From Thalassolituus sp. UBA674 (GTDB lineage: Bacteria; Pseudomonadota; Gammaproteobacteria; Pseudomonadales; Oceanobacteraceae): a stretch of DNA of 64,000 nt. The stretch covers positions 10,466 to 74,465 of the forward strand of contig DBNK01000035.1 of assembly GCA_002298335.1 (NCBI GenBank), in the 5' to 3' direction. Below are positions 1-9,082 of this stretch, in pieces; within the stretch, counting starts at the first letter, position 1; the number at the start of each line of letters is the position of its first letter. The position numbers and the translations under genes were made by a program. Below the pieces are notes generated by a model. The model was not told where the DNA came from, searched no databases, and saw only the letters and a list, made by a program, of their open reading frames with translations.

Positions 1-753
1 TATACAGAACGTTCCCATGAATCCGCGCAGAAAATCCGTCTCGCGGCAATTTATCCGGCCGTGCTGTCCTTCGTCGCGATTGCCGTCGTCACCGGCCTGC
101 TGACCTATGTGGTGCCGGACATCGTTGAAGTGTTCGTCAAAAACGGCCAGGCACTGCCCGGGCTGACGCAGTTTATGCTGGATATCAGCCATTTCCTCAC
201 GGCCTACGGTCTGCTGCTGGGGCTGGCGTTATTCATAGCGGGTGTGCTGTTCTCGCTGGCCATGCGTGGCGACGCTTTCCGCGCCAGGGTGCACAGTACC
301 GTCCTGCGCATTCCCTTTATCGGCGGTTTCATGCGGGAAACCAATACTGCGCGCTTCGGCAGCACGCTGGCCATTCTGACCAGCAGCGGTGTACCTCTGG
401 TTGAAGCCATGCGCATTGCCAGCCACGTTGTGCTGAACATTCCGATCCAGCAGGCTCTGACCCAGGCCACGGTCAAAGTCAGTGAAGGCTCAAGCCTGAG
501 CAAAGCCCTGCAGGGTACCGGGCATTTCACCCCCATTATGCTGCACATGATCGCCAGCGGTGAGAGCAGTGGTGAACTGGACAGTATGCTCGCCCGCACG
601 GCTGAGCAGCAGGAGAAAAGTCTGGAAAACACGGTCTCAGGACTGGTATCCATTTTTGAACCACTGATGCTGCTCATCATGGGCGGTGTCGTGGCTCTGA
701 TTGTGGCGGCCATTATGCTGCCGATCCTCGAATTACAACGTATGGTGCAATAG
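1..753 (+). CDS. gspF: Type II secretion inner-membrane protein GspF (5' end outside window)
   Basis: The reading frame is open from base 1, so the gene starts upstream of the window; the in-frame GTG at 61 is internal. The visible part is the C-terminal half of GspF, the polytopic inner-membrane platform of the type II secretion system that couples the GspE ATPase to pseudopilus assembly. Two strongly hydrophobic stretches are visible, one near the first codons (SFVAIAVVTGLLTYVVPDIV) and one at the C-terminus (MGGVVALIVAAIMLPILELQ), with the typical TarFGSTLAiLtsSGVPLveAl-like cytoplasmic repeat between them. gspG follows after 9 bases, as in standard gsp operons. Family assignment is secure; the only gap is the missing N-terminal part. 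Confidence 0.95.
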   Translation, partial: YTERSHESAQKIRLAAIYPAVLSFVAIAVVTGLLTYVVPDIVEVFVKNGQALPGLTQFMLDISHFLTAYGLLLGLALFIAGVLFSLAMRGDAFRARVHSTVLRIPFIGGFMRETNTARFGSTLAILTSSGVPLVEAMRIASHVVLNIPIQQALTQATVKVSEGSSLSKALQGTGHFTPIMLHMIASGESSGELDSMLARTAEQQEKSLENTVSGLVSIFEPLMLLIMGGVVALIVAAIMLPILELQRMVQ

Positions 754-762
754 GAGATTCTG

Positions 763-1227
763 ATGCGCGCCCGTAGCTACACCGGTAAACAAACCCGTCA
801 TACCCGCCACTCACAGCAGGGCTTCACCCTGATTGAAGTCATGGTGGTAATTGCCATCATCGGCGGCATTCTGGCCATGGTCGCAACCAACATTATTGGT
901 TCTGCGGACGATGCCCGGATCAAAACTACCCAGAACCAGATCAAACTGATCGAAGGCGCTCTGGATATGTACAAACTCAACAACTACCGCTATCCGACTA
1001 CAGAGCAGGGGCTGGAAGCGTTGATTGAGAAACCGAATACCGATCCTGTGCCCAAGAACTATCAGGCCGGTGGCTATCTGAAAGGCGGCAAGCTGCCAAC
1101 AGATGCCTGGGACAACCAGTTCCTGTATTTCTTCGACAAGGGCAAATACGAGATCATCTCCCTGGGCTCTGATGGCACCGAGGGTGGTGAAGGCGACGCA
1201 GCCGATATCAGCAGCCTCGACATCTGA
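763..1227 (+). CDS. gspG: Type II secretion major pseudopilin GspG
   Basis: GspG is the major pseudopilin, polymerised in the inner membrane to push substrates through the outer-membrane secretin. The 154-residue protein carries a basic leader ending in a prepilin peptidase site (QQG|FTLIEVMVVIAIIGG) with Glu at position +5, then the alpha-1 hydrophobic spine. The C-terminal loop SLGSDGTEGGEGDAADI is the acidic calcium-binding loop expected of GspG. The leader is longer than usual (about 20 residues before the cleavage Gly), so a later start is possible, but no better in-frame ATG precedes the cleavage site. The stop overlaps the gspH start by one base, implying translational coupling. Confidence 0.96.
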   Translation: MRARSYTGKQTRHTRHSQQGFTLIEVMVVIAIIGGILAMVATNIIGSADDARIKTTQNQIKLIEGALDMYKLNNYRYPTTEQGLEALIEKPNTDPVPKNYQAGGYLKGGKLPTDAWDNQFLYFFDKGKYEIISLGSDGTEGGEGDAADISSLDI

Positions 1228-1808
1228 TGCAAGGGCGGCAACGCGGCTTCACACTGCTGGAGCTGATGGTGGTATTGATGGTAATCGGCCTGCTGCTGAG
1301 CATGGTCAACCTCGCCTCCAGCGATAACGCCGCCCAGTCAGACACGGAAGACTTCGGCCGCCAGCTGCAGGCGGCTTTTACCCAGTACCGTCAGGAAGCC
1401 GTGTTTCAGAATCTGGATCTCGGCGGCGGCTGGCTGCCGGATGAATTCTGGCTGCTGGTGTACACCGATCCGAATTCCCGTGAACTGACACAGAACATGT
1501 CAGTGGAAGACCTGACCCGGCTGCAGGAAAACCCCTGGCTGCCGTATCAGGGGGATCTGGCTCCGACACTTGAAATCCCGGAAGACATCTACGTCCGCCT
1601 CGTGATTGACGATGAGGAAATCGTCCGTGACGACCTGCTGGATGAAGACACCGGCCCGCTGCCTGCACTGCTGTTCCTGTCATCCGATGAGTACACGCCA
1701 TTCCGCATGGAACTGACGCACGACAGTGACGAGCGTTTTATGGTCATTCTCAGTGGCGATGGCATCAACCCGATCTCCGTCGAAACGGTGCGCCCGGATG
1801 AGTTCTGA
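1227..1808 (+). CDS. gspH: Type II secretion minor pseudopilin GspH
   Basis: Minor pseudopilin at the pseudopilus tip complex. The short basic leader MQGRQRG is followed by FTLLELMVVLMVIGLLLSMV, giving a canonical prepilin peptidase cleavage after Gly and Glu at +5. The remaining 170 residues are the acidic, beta-rich periplasmic domain with the family pattern DFGRQLQAAFTQYRQEAVFQN near the N-terminus. Its ATG shares a base with the gspG stop. Order G-H-I-J-K and size agree with GspH of other gammaproteobacteria. Confidence 0.93.
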   Translation: MQGRQRGFTLLELMVVLMVIGLLLSMVNLASSDNAAQSDTEDFGRQLQAAFTQYRQEAVFQNLDLGGGWLPDEFWLLVYTDPNSRELTQNMSVEDLTRLQENPWLPYQGDLAPTLEIPEDIYVRLVIDDEEIVRDDLLDEDTGPLPALLFLSSDEYTPFRMELTHDSDERFMVILSGDGINPISVETVRPDEF

Positions 1809-1809
1809 G

Positions 1810-2193
1810 ATGATCCTCCGCAAACGCACCCTGCGACAATCCGGTTTCACGCTGCTGGAAGTCATGATCGCCCTCATGGTGTTTGTCTCAGTCGCCGTCA
1901 CCATTACCGACACCACGAGTCTGCGGGTCAGCTCTCTGTTCTCCATGAAAGATCAGACACTGGCGTCATTTGTGGCGGAGAACCGTCTGTCTGAGATCCG
2001 GCTGTCGGGTCTGGTACCGGAAGAGGGCGAGGGTAAGACCACCGCAGAAATGGCCGGCCGCGAGTGGCTGGTGCTCACCCGCGCCGAGAACACCCAGTTT
2101 CCCGGTATGCGCCGCATCACAGTTGAGGTGTCTGAAGCGGGGCGCAGCGAACAGGTACTGTACAGCCTGGCAACCGTGATGGGAGAGCACTGA
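1810..2193 (+). CDS. gspI: Type II secretion minor pseudopilin GspI
   Basis: Minor pseudopilin that nucleates the GspI-J-K tip. The ATG at 1810 gives MILRKRTLRQSG|FTLLEVMIALMVF, with prepilin cleavage after Gly and Glu at +5; an in-frame ATG at 1798 (MSSEM) is also possible and the frame remains open further upstream inside gspH. About 127 residues, the usual length for GspI. The stop overlaps the start of gspJ by one base. Overlapping junctions throughout this stretch argue for one polycistronic transcript. Confidence 0.93.
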   Translation: MILRKRTLRQSGFTLLEVMIALMVFVSVAVTITDTTSLRVSSLFSMKDQTLASFVAENRLSEIRLSGLVPEEGEGKTTAEMAGREWLVLTRAENTQFPGMRRITVEVSEAGRSEQVLYSLATVMGEH

Positions 2194-2939
2194 TGTCAGG
2201 TTACCCTGTCAGAGCCACATCCGGTTTTACCCTGCTCGAAGTGCTCATTGCGGTGGCGATTTCTGCCACCATTGCCATCTCGTCCATTCAGCTGTTGAGC
2301 AACGTCAGCAACACCGCCCGCAGCAGCAGCTATAAGGCTGATGAACTTGCCGGTCTGCAGCGTTTCAATCAGATTGTCAGCCGCGATATGGAGCAATTCA
2401 TCAACCGGCCCATCCGCAATGAATACGGCGATGCCCTTGAGGCCCTCCTGCTCGACAGTGGTGATTACCCGCTGGAGCTGACCCACGCGGGCTGGCGTAA
2501 CTCGCCGGTCAGTACAGACCCCAGAGCCGAGCTGCAACGGGTTGCCTACCGGCCCGAACCGCTGGAAGACGAGATCTGCGAACCTGCGCTCAAGCGCCTG
2601 GCCCGTGCCGCCGAAATTGACCCGGAAGACTACGACACCGGCAATCTCTATTGCCTCGTGCGCTATTACTGGACCGTGCTGGACCGCACCACAGATTCAG
2701 AGCCCACAGCACAGATTCTGCTGGATCAGATACTGGACGTTGGTTTTCTGTTGATCACCAGCACACCGTCCGGCGTTGAAGGTGTACCACAGGTTCTGAA
2801 TCAGCAGGATATCTGGCCACCGGTATCACCACTCGGACAGGGCGAACGGCTGGCCGCCATCCGCTGGCGCATTGAACTGCCTGTTGAAGGAGAGATCACC
2901 CGGTTATGGCTGCTGACCGATGACGGAGGCCTGATGTGA
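2193..2939 (+). CDS. gspJ: Type II secretion minor pseudopilin GspJ
   Basis: Minor pseudopilin of the tip complex. The leader ends in ATSG|FTLLEVLIAVAISATIA, again with Glu at +5 after the prepilin peptidase site. The 248-residue length, the VSRDMEQFINRPIRNEYGD segment after the spine and the C-terminal pattern RWRIELPVEGEITRLWLL are typical of GspJ. Four cysteines are absent from the spine; two Cys (EICEPAL, LYCLVRY) lie in the globular domain. Located between gspI and gspK with overlapping termini. Confidence 0.93.
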   Translation: MSGYPVRATSGFTLLEVLIAVAISATIAISSIQLLSNVSNTARSSSYKADELAGLQRFNQIVSRDMEQFINRPIRNEYGDALEALLLDSGDYPLELTHAGWRNSPVSTDPRAELQRVAYRPEPLEDEICEPALKRLARAAEIDPEDYDTGNLYCLVRYYWTVLDRTTDSEPTAQILLDQILDVGFLLITSTPSGVEGVPQVLNQQDIWPPVSPLGQGERLAAIRWRIELPVEGEITRLWLLTDDGGLM

Positions 2940-2950
2940 GGTCGTCCTCC

Positions 2951-3946
2951 ATGAAACAAACACAGAGCGGCATGATTCTGCTGATGGTGCTGCTGATTTT
3001 CGCGGTTGTTGCCATTCTCGCCAGCACCATGATCAGCCAGCTGTCCGTCGATGCCGAACGCAGTTCCGGTATGGCCGCCTACCAGCAGGGCCGGGCATTT
3101 GCCCTCGGTGCAGAAGATGCCGTCAAGCAGGGGCTTTACCTCGACTGGGAAGCCAACTCAGCCATCGATCATCTGGGGGAGGAGTGGGCCATTGACCGTG
3201 CCTTCCCGCTGGAGCCCGGCTATGTCTCTATTCACATCAGCGACCTGCAGGGCCGTTTCAATCTGAACAGCATGGTTCCGGGGGCAACGGCTGACATCGG
3301 TGCCGCGCGCTTCCGCAATCTGCTCAACCTGCTTGGGCTGGATCTCGAAATCGCCAACTACTGGCGCGCCTGGCTGAACCCGGAAAGCCAGGCCGACGAT
3401 GTCTATTACACTCATACGCCGCCATACCGGGCGGCCTATCAGTCCTGTCGCCACACCAGCGAACTTATGCTGCTGCCCGATGTGACGCTGGAGGTGTACA
3501 AACGGCTGGAGCCCTTTATCGCCTGCCTGCCGCCGCAAACACCGCTCAACGTAAACACCGCTCCGGAGATCATCATTGCCGCGCTGGACAGCCGCCTGAC
3601 GCCGGATCTGGCGCAACAGATCACCATCGAGCGCGGCACTGACGGCTTTGAAGACGTGCAGTCCTTTATGACGCTGGGGCCGATCACGCCGTTCACGCGG
3701 ATAGAAGAGGGCGAAAAGGAGGCACAGACCGACACCGGTGAACCCTGGGTGGATACCGATTTCGCCGTCAGCAGCCAGTTTTTTGAGGTGTTTATCCGGG
3801 TTGATCTGGCCGGACGGGTAGCCACTATGGAGTCCGCCATTTTCCGCGCAACCACCGATGGCGCCATGACCACAATGTACCGGGATTACTCACGCCGCGA
3901 AGCCAGAAGCGGTGATATACTCCCGACAAACACACTGAACGAGTAA
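2951..3946 (+). CDS. gspK: Type II secretion pseudopilin GspK
   Basis: The largest minor pseudopilin, capping the pseudopilus. I chose the ATG at 2951 (MKQTQSG|MILLMVLLIFAVVAIL), because it places a short basic leader before the cleavage Gly and has a GAGG ribosome site about 9 bases upstream; a GTG at 2936 is in frame but less likely. As expected for GspK, the residue at +5 is not Glu. The family-diagnostic helix-hairpin-helix region PLNVNTAPEIIIAAL is present around residues 195-210, preceded by DLQGRFNLNSMV. 331 residues, a normal length. GspL follows after 3 bases. Confidence 0.94.
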   Translation: MKQTQSGMILLMVLLIFAVVAILASTMISQLSVDAERSSGMAAYQQGRAFALGAEDAVKQGLYLDWEANSAIDHLGEEWAIDRAFPLEPGYVSIHISDLQGRFNLNSMVPGATADIGAARFRNLLNLLGLDLEIANYWRAWLNPESQADDVYYTHTPPYRAAYQSCRHTSELMLLPDVTLEVYKRLEPFIACLPPQTPLNVNTAPEIIIAALDSRLTPDLAQQITIERGTDGFEDVQSFMTLGPITPFTRIEEGEKEAQTDTGEPWVDTDFAVSSQFFEVFIRVDLAGRVATMESAIFRATTDGAMTTMYRDYSRREARSGDILPTNTLNE

Positions 3947-3949
3947 CGG

Positions 3950-5137
3950 ATGAACAGTCAGCAATACAGCCTGATCCAATGGCGGGCAGACCTGGGAAGC
4001 TGGTCCATCAGACAGTCCGATGGCAGCCATCAGTCACTGGAAGAGTGGGCCAAAGAGCAGCCCGAACTCAGTCAGGTACGGCTCATGCTTTCCGCTACGG
4101 ATTACGCCGTCCATTGGGTGAACCTGCCCGGCATCAAAGCACGCCAGGTCTCCCGCGCACTGCCGTTTGCGCTCGAAGACACCCTCATCGGCGATCTCAG
4201 TGAATACATCATCATCCCGGCCGGAAGCAGTCACGGCCGCCATCGTGCCTATCTGGTCAGCGCCGATCTGATTGACCGTCTGCTGGATATGATGGAGCTC
4301 CATCACCTGCGCCTTGTGGCGCTGATCCCGGAAACCGCGGTACTGGCCGAAACACCCTGTATTGGCCGCACCGATGGCGGCTGGCTGGCGTCGGTGCCCG
4401 GTGTGTTCGAGGGCTACATACCGGATGCTGCCGTTAACGTCTGTATTGATTACATCTGCCGCGACGACGACGGCTCCACAGCCCTCAACATCTGCGCTGA
4501 TACACTGGACCAGGCGCTGCTGCTGCAGACCAGTATTGCCACCGGGTATCCGGAAGCCTTCTCTGAAATCCATGTCCATTCCGGTGACATCAAAACCACA
4601 GAGACCACCGTCAACCTGCTGCAGGGGCGGGTGGTTGAGTCTTCCGATGAAGATCGCTCTGCCGCCTGGTGGCGCAGTACGGTGATTTACGCCGCCTGCG
4701 TTGCTCTGCTGGGAGCGGGTTACCTGTTCACATCTAACCTGCAGCTCAGTCAGCGTGCCGATCAGGTCTCAGAGGCCAGCCTGCAGCTCTACAAATCCTG
4801 GTTTCCGAACGAACGCACTGCCAATTACGAAGCGCTGTTCCGACGCAAAATCCGTGGTGATGACTCAGGTACCGCCAGTGCGGGCTTTAACGTTCTGATG
4901 GCAGATGTTGCCGCTGCCTGGGATGGCTCAGCCGTCAAACAGAAGGTACGCATTAACGGCATCCGCTATTCCGACCGCGCCGGTGATTTTATGCTGGAAC
5001 TGACCGTCGGATCCCTGCCAGACCTCGAAGTCTTCAGGCAGTCGCTGACTGAGCGCGGACTGAACGCTGAGATTGCCTCAGCCACAGAAGACAACGGGGC
5101 GGTCAAAGGCCGTATGAAGATAGGAGCGGGCGCATGA
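3950..5137 (+). CDS. gspL: Type II secretion assembly-platform protein GspL
   Basis: Bitopic inner-membrane protein that recruits the GspE ATPase to the secretion machine. The N-terminal ~230 residues form the actin-like cytoplasmic domain (VHWVNLPGIKARQVSRALPF is the family-typical segment), a single membrane helix follows at about residues 245-262 (AACVALLGAGYLF), and the rest is the periplasmic ferredoxin-like domain. 395 residues, close to family norm. The last four bases overlap the start of gspM (ATGA), consistent with the known GspL-GspM partnership. Confidence 0.93.
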   Translation: MNSQQYSLIQWRADLGSWSIRQSDGSHQSLEEWAKEQPELSQVRLMLSATDYAVHWVNLPGIKARQVSRALPFALEDTLIGDLSEYIIIPAGSSHGRHRAYLVSADLIDRLLDMMELHHLRLVALIPETAVLAETPCIGRTDGGWLASVPGVFEGYIPDAAVNVCIDYICRDDDGSTALNICADTLDQALLLQTSIATGYPEAFSEIHVHSGDIKTTETTVNLLQGRVVESSDEDRSAAWWRSTVIYAACVALLGAGYLFTSNLQLSQRADQVSEASLQLYKSWFPNERTANYEALFRRKIRGDDSGTASAGFNVLMADVAAAWDGSAVKQKVRINGIRYSDRAGDFMLELTVGSLPDLEVFRQSLTERGLNAEIASATEDNGAVKGRMKIGAGA

Positions 5138-5664
5138 AGTCAGCATTCTCCGGATTCAGCCGTATCGGCGAGCAGCTGGCCAGTGAGCCGCGTGTACAGC
5201 AGGCCAGAGACTGGTACCGTCACCAGTCAGCGCGCGATCAGCTGATTGTGCGTGCCGTAGCAGTTCTGCTGTTGCTTGCGGTGATTTTCAGCCTGTTCTT
5301 TGCGCCGCTGATCCGTCAGCACCAGGCACTGACCACGGAACTTAACCGCCAGCAGAGTTTCTATCAGCTGATGCTGGATAACGCCTCGCGTTTCGGCGGC
5401 AAAGCGGCAGCGGCTTCCGGTGACAGCAAGACGCTGCTGGCCAGCGTGGGCAATCTGGCCCGGGTCAGTCAGGTGCGTATGACCCGCTATGAGCAGGATG
5501 GCGACAGCCTGCGCGTGTGGCTGGATAACGTCAGCTTTGATGACACCATGAGCTGGATCGAGGCACTGGCGCAACGCCATGGAATACAGGTCAGTCAGAT
5601 CAATATTGATCAGACCGACAACACCGGCATTGTGAATGTCCGGGTTACTTTCGTTCAGGGATAA
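5134..5664 (+). CDS. gspM: Type II secretion assembly-platform protein GspM
   Basis: Small bitopic inner-membrane protein that stabilises GspL. The sequence shows an N-terminal cytoplasmic stretch with WYRHQSARDQLIVRAVAVL, a membrane segment (LLLLAVIFSLFFAPLI, about residues 45-60) and a periplasmic domain ending in SWIEALAQRHGIQVSQINI, the segment most conserved in GspM. 176 residues. It closes the visible gsp operon; no gspN follows. Only two bases separate its stop from the next ATG (gor), so the transcript may continue. Confidence 0.9.
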   Translation: MKSAFSGFSRIGEQLASEPRVQQARDWYRHQSARDQLIVRAVAVLLLLAVIFSLFFAPLIRQHQALTTELNRQQSFYQLMLDNASRFGGKAAAASGDSKTLLASVGNLARVSQVRMTRYEQDGDSLRVWLDNVSFDDTMSWIEALAQRHGIQVSQINIDQTDNTGIVNVRVTFVQG

Positions 5665-5666
5665 CT

Positions 5667-7028
5667 ATGTCCGACAAATACGATCTGGTGGTCATCGGTG
5701 CTGGCTCCGGCGGCGTCCGGGCGGCACGCATGGCAGCAGCCACCGGTGCCAGAGTGGCCGTACTTGAAAACCGCTATCTGGGTGGCACCTGCGTCAACGT
5801 AGGCTGTGTTCCCAAGAAACTGTTCGTCTACGCCAGCGAATTCTCTCACGCCTTCCATGATGCCAGTGGCTTTGGTCACACCGTGCCACAAACGCACTTT
5901 GACTGGCCGACACTAAAAACCAACAAAGACAATGAAATCAACAGGTTAAATGGTATCTATAACAACCTGCTTGATGGATCCGGTGTCGAAATCATCCATG
6001 CTTCCGGTCATATCGCCTCTGCAGACACCGTCATCGCCGGAGACCGCAGACTGACAACAGAACGCATTCTGATCGCGACCGGCGGCTGGCCGAACATGCC
6101 GGATTTCCCGGGCTCAGAGCACTGTATCAACTCCAATGATGTCTTTGCGCTGGAGCATTTCCCGGCCTCCGTAGTGGTGATTGGCGGTGGCTATATCGCC
6201 ACTGAATTCGCCGGAATTTTTCATGGCCTGGGAGCCGACACCACGCTGAACTACCGTGGTGACCTGATCCTGCGTGGCTTTGACCGGGAAGTGCGCGAGT
6301 ACATCACCGCCCAGATGACCGCCAGTGGCATTCATTTCCTCTGTAACACCGACATTTCCTCGGTCGAGCTGCTGCCCGACGGTCGCCGCCGCTGCCATTT
6401 CAGTGACGGCTCCAGCCGGGATGCCGACACCGTGCTTTGTGCAACCGGTCGCAACCCTAACACGGAAGGCCTCGGCCTGCAGGCACTGGGGGTTCAGCTG
6501 CGCAAAGACGGCAGCATCGTCGCGGATGATCATTTCGCCACCAGCGTACCCGGCATCTGGGCACTCGGCGATGTCATAGGCACACCGGCACTGACACCGG
6601 TCGCAATTGAACAGGCCATGTGTTTCGTTAACCAGCAGTTCGGTGATGACAGCCGCCTGATGGACTATGACCAGATCCCGACGGCCATTTTTACCCAGCC
6701 ACCGATCGGAACCCTGGGGCTGAGTGAAGAAGACGCCTGCGAGCAGTACCCGCAGGACATCGACATTTACCGCTCTGAGTTCCGCGCACTGAAACATACC
6801 CTGTCCGGATCAGCCGAGCGCACACTGATGAAACTGGTGGTGCGCCGCTCCGATGACAGAGTGCTCGGTGTTCACATGGTCAGCGAAGCCGCCGGAGAAA
6901 TCATCCAGAGCCTGGCGGTGGCCGTGCGCATGGGTGCCACTAAGGCCGATTTCGACCGCACTCTGCCGGTACACCCGACCGCGGCGGAAGAGTTCGTTAC
7001 CATGCGCTCACCGTCACGTTCTTACTGA
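5667..7028 (+). CDS. gor: Glutathione-disulfide reductase
   Basis: FAD-dependent cytoplasmic enzyme reducing oxidised glutathione with NADPH. The N-terminal FAD-binding motif VIGAGSGGVRAARMAA is followed by the redox disulfide GGTCVNVGCVPKKL (Cys42 and Cys47). A second Rossmann motif VIGGGYIATEFAG near residue 170 binds NADPH, with Arg residues downstream (RGFDREVREY) as in NADPH-specific enzymes. The C-terminal HPTAAEEF supplies the catalytic His-Glu pair. 453 residues, standard for bacterial Gor. It sits 2 bases after gspM, an unusual companion for a secretion operon; co-transcription is suggested but not shown. Confidence 0.95.
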   Translation: MSDKYDLVVIGAGSGGVRAARMAAATGARVAVLENRYLGGTCVNVGCVPKKLFVYASEFSHAFHDASGFGHTVPQTHFDWPTLKTNKDNEINRLNGIYNNLLDGSGVEIIHASGHIASADTVIAGDRRLTTERILIATGGWPNMPDFPGSEHCINSNDVFALEHFPASVVVIGGGYIATEFAGIFHGLGADTTLNYRGDLILRGFDREVREYITAQMTASGIHFLCNTDISSVELLPDGRRRCHFSDGSSRDADTVLCATGRNPNTEGLGLQALGVQLRKDGSIVADDHFATSVPGIWALGDVIGTPALTPVAIEQAMCFVNQQFGDDSRLMDYDQIPTAIFTQPPIGTLGLSEEDACEQYPQDIDIYRSEFRALKHTLSGSAERTLMKLVVRRSDDRVLGVHMVSEAAGEIIQSLAVAVRMGATKADFDRTLPVHPTAAEEFVTMRSPSRSY

Positions 7029-7476
7029 TTCCTGCCCGATGAGTGTCTGAGCCATCCGGGCATGCTTACGGCGATGCCGTTCAGCCGCTTGCCCGGCCCC
7101 GGCCTTGGTCTGCGTGATCACATGCAGCGCTACGGCCGTCGGGTGCTGAACGCCATGACATCCATAACCTCACACCAACTCCTGACCAGCGTAAGCCAAG
7201 CCGCAAGATCCCGCTGTACCTGACCGGCAGCTTGAACCGCTGTATGTGACCGAAGAGAAAGGCGGTGCACCACACGCCTCTGAGGGAAAACCGGCGCTGC
7301 GTTCATTCTGTGCCGTCACGGTCACGTCTGACCGGTCTGTCTTAGATGAAATCTCCTCCCAACACTGACGTTGGTCAAACGTTATTCTGAATCTGTTCTA
7401 GGCTTTTAAAAGATCAGGCAGAAACAGTGTTTTTTGCCGGAACAGCCGGACAGGGGCGTTAACCATAGTGGTGTCT
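7029..7476. other. Intergenic stretch without a recognised gene
   Basis: About 450 bases between gor and the chemosensory cluster. Short open frames exist on both strands, but none has a ribosome site plus recognisable protein similarity. The composition resembles coding DNA in the first half, so a decayed gene is possible. The promoter of the chemosensory cluster should lie in the last 100 bases, but I could not identify convincing -35/-10 or sigma-28 boxes. Confidence 0.4.
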
Positions 7477-8682
7477 ATGAATATTGATGATCGTAATCTT
7501 CCGCTGTTTACCCGTATGTATTTCAGACATTCAGTGGTTTCAGCCTTAATCCCTGCTGCCATCGGCCTGGTCGCGGCCATCCTCCTCATACAGGGCAGCA
7601 ATGGTACGGCATCCGGCGTGTATGCTGCCGCACTCATCGCGCTGACGGCCGTCGCCGCCGGGATCTGGAGTGGGGTACAGCACAAAAAAATGCAGAGAGC
7701 GCTGACGGAGCACCACGCAGTCATCGACGATGTCCGGCAGGTGACATCCCCGGGAAGTCAGCATATTGAATCCCTGTGTCTGCAGACCTTCCCGGTCTGG
7801 CGCCGTCAGGTGGAAACCGTCCGTAACCAGACTGAAGAATCAGTCACCGAACTGACCGTACGTTTCGCTGAACTGGTTCAGCGCCTGCAGACGACAATGG
7901 ACGCTTCCCGCCGTACGGCCGGTGATGACTCACAGGACAGCATTGTCGCAACCTTTTCCGGTGCTGAAACAGCACTTCAGTCCGTCATCGGTTGCTTACG
8001 CGCGACTCAGAATGGCCGGGCACAGATGCTGGATCAGGTGCGGATTCTGACCAATTACACCGAAGAGCTGCAAAGCATGTCGTCAGAGGTTGCGGCTATT
8101 GCTGCACAGACCAACCTGCTGGCTCTTAATGCGGCGATTGAAGCAGCACGTGCCGGTGACGCGGGAAGAGGATTTGCAGTGGTCGCTGACGAAGTCCGTA
8201 AGCTGTCCACACTATCCAGCCAGACCGGTAAAAACATGTCCGACAAAGTGAATGTCATCAATGAAGCCATTGCGGATGCATTCCGGGTGGCCGAGCAGGC
8301 CGCCATTGAAGACAGTGAAGTACTGAAACGCTCTGAGTCATCCGTCAGTGATGTATTGGGTACATTTTCCCGCGTTGTTGAAAATCTGGTTCAGTCCAAA
8401 AACATCATGCAGGAAGAAGGCAATGGTATCCGCTGCGAAATCGAGGACATGCTGGTTGCACTGCAGTTTCAGGACCGCACCAGCCAGATACTGAGTCATG
8501 TCTGCCTCAACCTTGAGGATCTGGAAAATACACTCGCCCGGGAAGGTGGTTCAGAACAGCTGGATATTGCCAGCTGGCTGAAAAAAATGGAGCAGGGTTA
8601 CGCCACGATGGAAGAGCGCATCAATCACATCGGTCAGAAGGCAGAACCATCTTCTGAAGACCAGGAAATTACTTTCTTTTAA
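7477..8682 (+). CDS. Short chemoreceptor-like protein (membrane anchor plus signalling domain)
   Basis: The start is taken at the ATG at 7477; GTG codons at 7468 and 7471 are in frame. Two hydrophobic helices near residues 18-38 and 45-63 (VVSALIPAAIGLVAAILLIQ; YAAALIALTAVAAGIW) anchor it with almost no periplasmic sensor domain. The chemoreceptor hairpin tip is clear: IAAQTNLLALNAAIEAARAG, followed by GRGFAVVADEVRKLS. A downstream segment LQFQDRTSQILSHV is shared with receptors that use the cytosolic region for sensing. As first gene of the che cluster it may act as an energy or redox input, which is inference. No C-terminal aromatic pentapeptide like that of the two other receptors is present. 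Confidence 0.85.
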   Translation: MNIDDRNLPLFTRMYFRHSVVSALIPAAIGLVAAILLIQGSNGTASGVYAAALIALTAVAAGIWSGVQHKKMQRALTEHHAVIDDVRQVTSPGSQHIESLCLQTFPVWRRQVETVRNQTEESVTELTVRFAELVQRLQTTMDASRRTAGDDSQDSIVATFSGAETALQSVIGCLRATQNGRAQMLDQVRILTNYTEELQSMSSEVAAIAAQTNLLALNAAIEAARAGDAGRGFAVVADEVRKLSTLSSQTGKNMSDKVNVINEAIADAFRVAEQAAIEDSEVLKRSESSVSDVLGTFSRVVENLVQSKNIMQEEGNGIRCEIEDMLVALQFQDRTSQILSHVCLNLEDLENTLAREGGSEQLDIASWLKKMEQGYATMEERINHIGQKAEPSSEDQEITFF

Positions 8683-8693
8683 GAGAATTGCAC

Positions 8694-9059
8694 ATGTCTA
8701 AAACCATTATGATCGTTGACGATTCGGCCTCTCTGCGGCAAGTCGTCAGCATTGCCCTCAAGGGAGCAGGTTATGAAACCATTGAAGCCTGCGACGGAAA
8801 AGACGCGCTGAACAAACTCACGGGCAAGATTCATCTGATCATCAGCGACGTCAACATGCCGAACATGGACGGCATCACCTTTGTGAAGGAAGTGAAAAAA
8901 CTCCCGAATTATAAATTCACACCGGTCATCATGCTGACCACCGAATCCCAGGCGAACAAAAAGGCAGAAGGGCAGGCCGCCGGTGCCAAGGCATGGGTTG
9001 TCAAACCGTTTCAGCCCGCCACCATGCTGGCAGCCGTTTCCAAACTCATCATGCCTTAG
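8694..9059 (+). CDS. cheY: CheY-type single-domain response regulator
   Basis: A 121-residue stand-alone receiver domain, the diffusible output of chemosensory signalling. The acidic pair Asp9-Asp10, phosphoacceptor Asp52 in LIISDVNMPNMDG, Thr in MLTTESQ and Lys in WVVKPFQP form the complete receiver active site. I prefer the ATG at 8694 over a TTG six bases upstream. It is placed before the STAS protein and cheA, and the sequence is closer to CheY than to longer DNA-binding regulators; no output domain is attached. Confidence 0.94.
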   Translation: MSKTIMIVDDSASLRQVVSIALKGAGYETIEACDGKDALNKLTGKIHLIISDVNMPNMDGITFVKEVKKLPNYKFTPVIMLTTESQANKKAEGQAAGAKAWVVKPFQPATMLAAVSKLIMP

Positions 9060-9082
9060 TCACCAAAGTCAGGACCCGGATC

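Noticed and set aside
7029..7476. Possible decayed gene between gor and the receptor gene
   Set aside because: Some coding-like composition, but no frame gives a recognisable protein.
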